Assembly: GCF_026107515.2 (NCBI RefSeq)
Contig: NZ_JAPCHW010000001.1
Location: 474,812-538,811, forward strand
Source of the DNA: Glutamicibacter sp. MNS18
GTDB lineage: Bacteria; Actinomycetota; Actinomycetes; Actinomycetales; Micrococcaceae
Length of the DNA: 64,000 nt
Reading direction: 5' to 3'
In this document: positions 61,421-64,000 of the stretch, one piece after another
Layout: each line of letters begins with the position of its first letter
How positions within the stretch are numbered: the first letter of the stretch is position 1
Position numbers and translations under genes: made by a program
The notes under the pieces: model-generated
Told to the model about the DNA's origin: nothing
The model's input: the letters and a program-made list of their open reading frames with translations, nothing else
Databases searched by the model: none

Positions 61421-62899
61421 ATGGCCCTCATCACCGAGCAACTGCGGAACCAATCTCGGCTCGGGCCCGGTGATGAGGACTGGCTCCACCTGCTGGTGGG
61501 GGACTGGCAACTGGTTGCGGATCTGGCATTCGCCGACCTGGTGCTCTGGTTCCCCACCGGGGACGGGTCCTACGTGGCCCTGGCCCATGTGCGCCCCTCA
61601 ACCTCGCATACCGCCTTCCACACCGACTTCGTGGGGGAGCGGATCCGCAAGGACTTGAGGATCATGGTAGACCGCGCCTGGGAAACCAGTACCCTGCAAC
61701 GCTCAATCGAGCAATCGCTGGATCTGGCAGGCCAAAGCACCGTCCAGGCGGTCCCCCTGGTTCGACAGGGACGCAAGGTCGCGGTCATCACCTCGCATTT
61801 CGACCTGGCCTCCAGCCGTACTGCATCGAATCTGGAACTGGTCTACCGGCAGAGCGCCGAGGACCTGTTGACCATGGGCACTCGGGGTCTATGGCCGGAT
61901 TTTGCCAGCCCCACCGGCTCGCGGCGTGGTGCGCCACGTGTCGGGGACGGGTTCATCCGGCTGGATGCCAGTGGTGTCGTCGAATACGCCAGCCCCAATG
62001 CGGTCTCGGCCTTTCGCCGCCTGGGGGCCGCCGAGGTCCTCCAGGGGCAGTCGCTATCCGATGTGACCATGGCACTGGTCAGCGACCGTCGTGTTATCGA
62101 TGAAACCCTGCCTTTGGTCCTGCAGGGAAAAATGCCCTGGCGCACCGAAGTCGAATATATGGGAGTCAACCTGTCCTTGCGGGCAGTTCCCTTGCGCGAT
62201 GAAAAACGTCGCTGGGGTGCCCTGGTGCTCTGCCGCGACGTGACGGAACTGCGCCGGCGTGAAAAGGAATTGGTCACCAAGGACGCCACCATCCGTGAAA
62301 TCCACCACCGGGTGAAGAACAACCTGCAGACCGTAGCCGCACTACTTCGCATGCAGTCGCGCCGGATGCACACCGAGGAAGGCAAACAGGGGCTGGAACA
62401 GGCCATGCGCCGGGTTGCCACGATCGCCTCGGTACACGAGTTCCTGTCCAAGGGCCTGAACGAGACGGTCAAGTTCGATGACCTCATGGACCGGCAGTTC
62501 CGCCTGATCGTGGAGATCGCCTCGCCGGGCCAACGGGTACAGACCGTACGCGAAGGCGAATTCGGAATGTTACCTGCCGAACTGGCCACCCCGTTGTCGT
62601 TGGTGATCAACGAGCTGGCAACCAATGCCGTGGAACACGGGCTGGCTGGGCGTGATGGCCAGGTAAGCCTGGTGGCCGAACGTTTCACCAAACACCACCA
62701 GAACTGGTTGCGGGTGGGCGTTAGCGACAATGGGCACGGGATGCCGGAGGAAAAGGTGACCGAGGGGTTGGGATTGCAGATCATGCGGACCCTGGTGACC
62801 AGCGAGCTGCGTGGTGAGATCCTGTGGACCCAGGCCGACGGGCAGGGAACCAAAGTGGTCATCGAAATGCCCCTGGAGCTGCGTAAACCGGCGTCTTAG
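61421..62899 (+). CDS. pdtaS: Sensor histidine kinase, PdtaS-like (HisKA_2 type)
   Basis: A 492-residue cytosolic kinase. An N-terminal GAF-like domain (about 5-145), a PAS domain (about 180-280) and a HisKA_2/HATPase region (290-485) are present. The phosphoacceptor is H295 in TIREIHHRVKNNLQT; the N box reads LVINELATNAVEHG and the G box VSDNGHGMPEE. This is the PdtaS (Rv3220c) architecture; PdtaS phosphorylates the ANTAR regulator PdtaR, which is not in this window. Strong ribosome site GGAGGAAG sits at the end of the gdh gene, so the two are probably co-transcribed. No membrane segment. Confidence 0.93.
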   Translation: MALITEQLRNQSRLGPGDEDWLHLLVGDWQLVADLAFADLVLWFPTGDGSYVALAHVRPSTSHTAFHTDFVGERIRKDLRIMVDRAWETSTLQRSIEQSLDLAGQSTVQAVPLVRQGRKVAVITSHFDLASSRTASNLELVYRQSAEDLLTMGTRGLWPDFASPTGSRRGAPRVGDGFIRLDASGVVEYASPNAVSAFRRLGAAEVLQGQSLSDVTMALVSDRRVIDETLPLVLQGKMPWRTEVEYMGVNLSLRAVPLRDEKRRWGALVLCRDVTELRRREKELVTKDATIREIHHRVKNNLQTVAALLRMQSRRMHTEEGKQGLEQAMRRVATIASVHEFLSKGLNETVKFDDLMDRQFRLIVEIASPGQRVQTVREGEFGMLPAELATPLSLVINELATNAVEHGLAGRDGQVSLVAERFTKHHQNWLRVGVSDNGHGMPEEKVTEGLGLQIMRTLVTSELRGEILWTQADGQGTKVVIEMPLELRKPAS

Positions 62900-62917
62900 C
62901 CCGCACAGATGAACTCC

Positions 62918-62967
62918 AAAAAGGGGGGTGGGGTGGAAACCGTTCGGTTTCCACCCCACCCCCTTTT
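62918..62967. terminator. Bidirectional terminator after pdtaS
   Basis: Arms of about 22 bases (62918-62941 and 62944-62967) pair with one extra G, around a TTCG-centred loop, with A and T runs at the ends. It separates the convergent pdtaS and lytic transglycosylase genes and is one of the strongest hairpins in the window. Confidence 0.92.
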
Positions 62968-62980
62968 GTACAAGGCGATA

Positions 62981-64000
62981 TCAGCGGTAGAGGCGCATAT
63001 GGGCCTTGACGCTGGCTACATAGGATTTGGTGTCGGAGTACATGCCGTACTTGCGTACGCCGCCGAGCCCCTGGTAGTAGGCGGCGATGGCCTGATCCAG
63101 GTTCGCGGCGTTGTCGAGGTTGTACTTAATGGTCGCGACACCGGCGGTGACGTTGTCCCGCGGATCAAGCAGGTTCAGCTGGCGGCCCACCCTGGTCGAC
63201 ATCCACTCACCGGTACTCGGGATTACCTGCATGGTGCCGATGGCGTTGGCCGGAGACACTGCTCGCTGGTTGAATCCTGATTCCTGGTGGGCGTGGGCCA
63301 AGGCCAAGGCCGGATCCACACCCATGCTCTGCGCGGTGCTGCGGATCAGGGACTGCATCTCGCCCTTACTTGGCACGGAGATGGAATCCAGGTACCGCTT
63401 GTTCTCATTGGCGCTGCGAACTGTGGCGTCGGGATAGGTGCGGCCAAGGAAGGTGTTGCCGATTTTCTGCTCCGACTCTTGGCTAGAGTTGGGCTTGACT
63501 GCTGAACCGCTAACGGTGAGCTTGGTATTGATCTGCAGCGGAGTCTGCGAACTGATCTGCGGGTTCAGATCCAACAGGCGGCTGAGCGAAATACCGTGGG
63601 CAGCGGCGATTCCGCCCAGGGTATCCCCGGCCTTCACTGTATAGCTGCTGGTTGACTCGGACTTCTGCTGCGGTGCGCTTTCGGCCTTGGGAGCCGACTG
63701 GGACGACGAACCACCGGTGAGGGTGAGCTTGTCACCCGGGTAGATCAGCGACTTGCCGTTGAGGTTGTTCAAGCTCAGCAGCTTGCTCAGGCTCAAGCCG
63801 TGGCGGACTGCAATAGCGCCCAGGGTATCGCCGGCCTTGACGGTGTAGCTCGAGGCACCGGATGATGTTGATCCCGTGGAGGTCTGCTTTGTTGAGGATG
63901 ATCCGCTGGATCCGAAGTTCAGTTTCTGTCCGATGGTGATCCGGTCGCCGGAGGGGTTGCCTGCGGCTTTGCGGACCTCGGTCAGGGAGACGCCCAGCGC
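62981..64000 (-). CDS. LysM-repeat lytic transglycosylase (5' end outside the window)
   Basis: The 3' 339 codons of a cell-wall hydrolase whose start lies beyond base 64000. From the window edge it reads the end of one LysM (GVSLTEVRKAAG to ITIGQKLNFG), then a Ser/Thr linker and two more LysM domains with near-identical YTVKAGDTLG starts, then an SLT/transglycosylase domain (ALAHAHQESGFNQRA with catalytic Glu, and IGTMQVIPSTGEWM). The last 13 residues are SYVASVKAHMRLY-R. It cleaves or remodels peptidoglycan outside the membrane. Three LysM at least; the signal peptide is not visible here. Confidence 0.92.
   Translation of the reverse strand, partial: ALGVSLTEVRKAAGNPSGDRITIGQKLNFGSSGSSSTKQTSTGSTSSGASSYTVKAGDTLGAIAVRHGLSLSKLLSLNNLNGKSLIYPGDKLTLTGGSSSQSAPKAESAPQQKSESTSSYTVKAGDTLGGIAAAHGISLSRLLDLNPQISSQTPLQINTKLTVSGSAVKPNSSQESEQKIGNTFLGRTYPDATVRSANENKRYLDSISVPSKGEMQSLIRSTAQSMGVDPALALAHAHQESGFNQRAVSPANAIGTMQVIPSTGEWMSTRVGRQLNLLDPRDNVTAGVATIKYNLDNAANLDQAIAAYYQGLGGVRKYGMYSDTKSYVASVKAHMRLYR

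Noticed and set aside
60340-61557. 405-codon antisense open frame opposite the glutamate dehydrogenase C-terminus
   Set aside because: Shadow of gdh and pdtaS coding; it crosses the junction of two real genes.
1-64000. CRISPR array, prophage, insertion sequence or defence island
   Set aside because: No spaced direct repeats, transposase, integrase, restriction or toxin-antitoxin gene could be recognised in any frame.

Overview
The window is about 64 kb of high-GC chromosome from an actinobacterium, most likely a Micrococcaceae member (Arthrobacter/Glutamicibacter-like). This is inferred from gene content: AdnA/AdnB helicase-nucleases, MtrA-MtrB-LpqB, a PdtaS-type kinase, a UPF0182 protein, a DUF6459/Rv3235-family protein and a very large NAD-glutamate dehydrogenase. 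Coding density is high and the genes are closely packed. I see no prophage, transposase, CRISPR array or rRNA. Most of it is a core actinobacterial backbone.

Layout. 1-13 kb is a genome-maintenance block: DEDDh exonuclease, alkyltransferase-like protein, adnA, adnB, an inverted APH-fold gene with lost catalytic residues, nudC, uvrD2 and a YgjP-like metallopeptidase. 13-19 kb holds a zincin-like protein, a PDZ/Lon-like protease and a UPF0182 membrane protein. Two identical initiator tRNA-Met genes follow, each with its own terminator. 19.6-24.2 kb is an envelope-stress set: PspA and a TPM-domain protein in one operon, divergent from an HtrA-type protease. 24.4-27 kb is etfB-etfA-PIG-L deacetylase. 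27-32 kb holds an RskA-like membrane protein, trmL, a DnaJ-domain protein, a diacylglycerol kinase and a two-gene operon of a FolP2-like DHPS homologue plus a RibD-type reductase. 32-35 kb is iscS-mnmA (tRNA thiolation). 35.4-41 kb is a peptide-type ABC transporter operon (lipoprotein, two permeases, a double ATPase). 41-42.5 kb holds chorismate mutase and a MetE-C-like protein. 42.6-52.6 kb is mtrA-mtrB-lpqB, comF, hpf, a YcaQ-like glycosylase and secA. 52.6-56.5 kb is less characterised: a DUF6459 protein and a LysM membrane protein, divergent from a hypothetical, a CpaB/SAF protein and a CpaE/MinD-like ATPase with altered P-loop. 56.5-64 kb holds the giant NAD-GDH, a PdtaS-like kinase and a LysM lytic transglycosylase cut by the window end.

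Regulation. Two patterns stand out. First, at about ten genes a TAnnnT-like -10 hexamer sits only 6-8 nt before the start codon with no Shine-Dalgarno sequence, which suggests leaderless transcripts. Second, convergent genes are separated by long, almost perfect inverted repeats that look like bidirectional terminators, one of them a perfect 50-bp palindrome.

No stretch is a clear new defence or mobile system. The best candidates for undescribed biology are the folP2-like/ribD-like pair, the inert-looking APH-fold protein in the AdnAB/UvrD2 neighbourhood, the orphan CpaB-CpaE module next to a LysM gene with 10-bp-phased repeats, the DnaJ fusion protein, and the orphan RskA-like protein.
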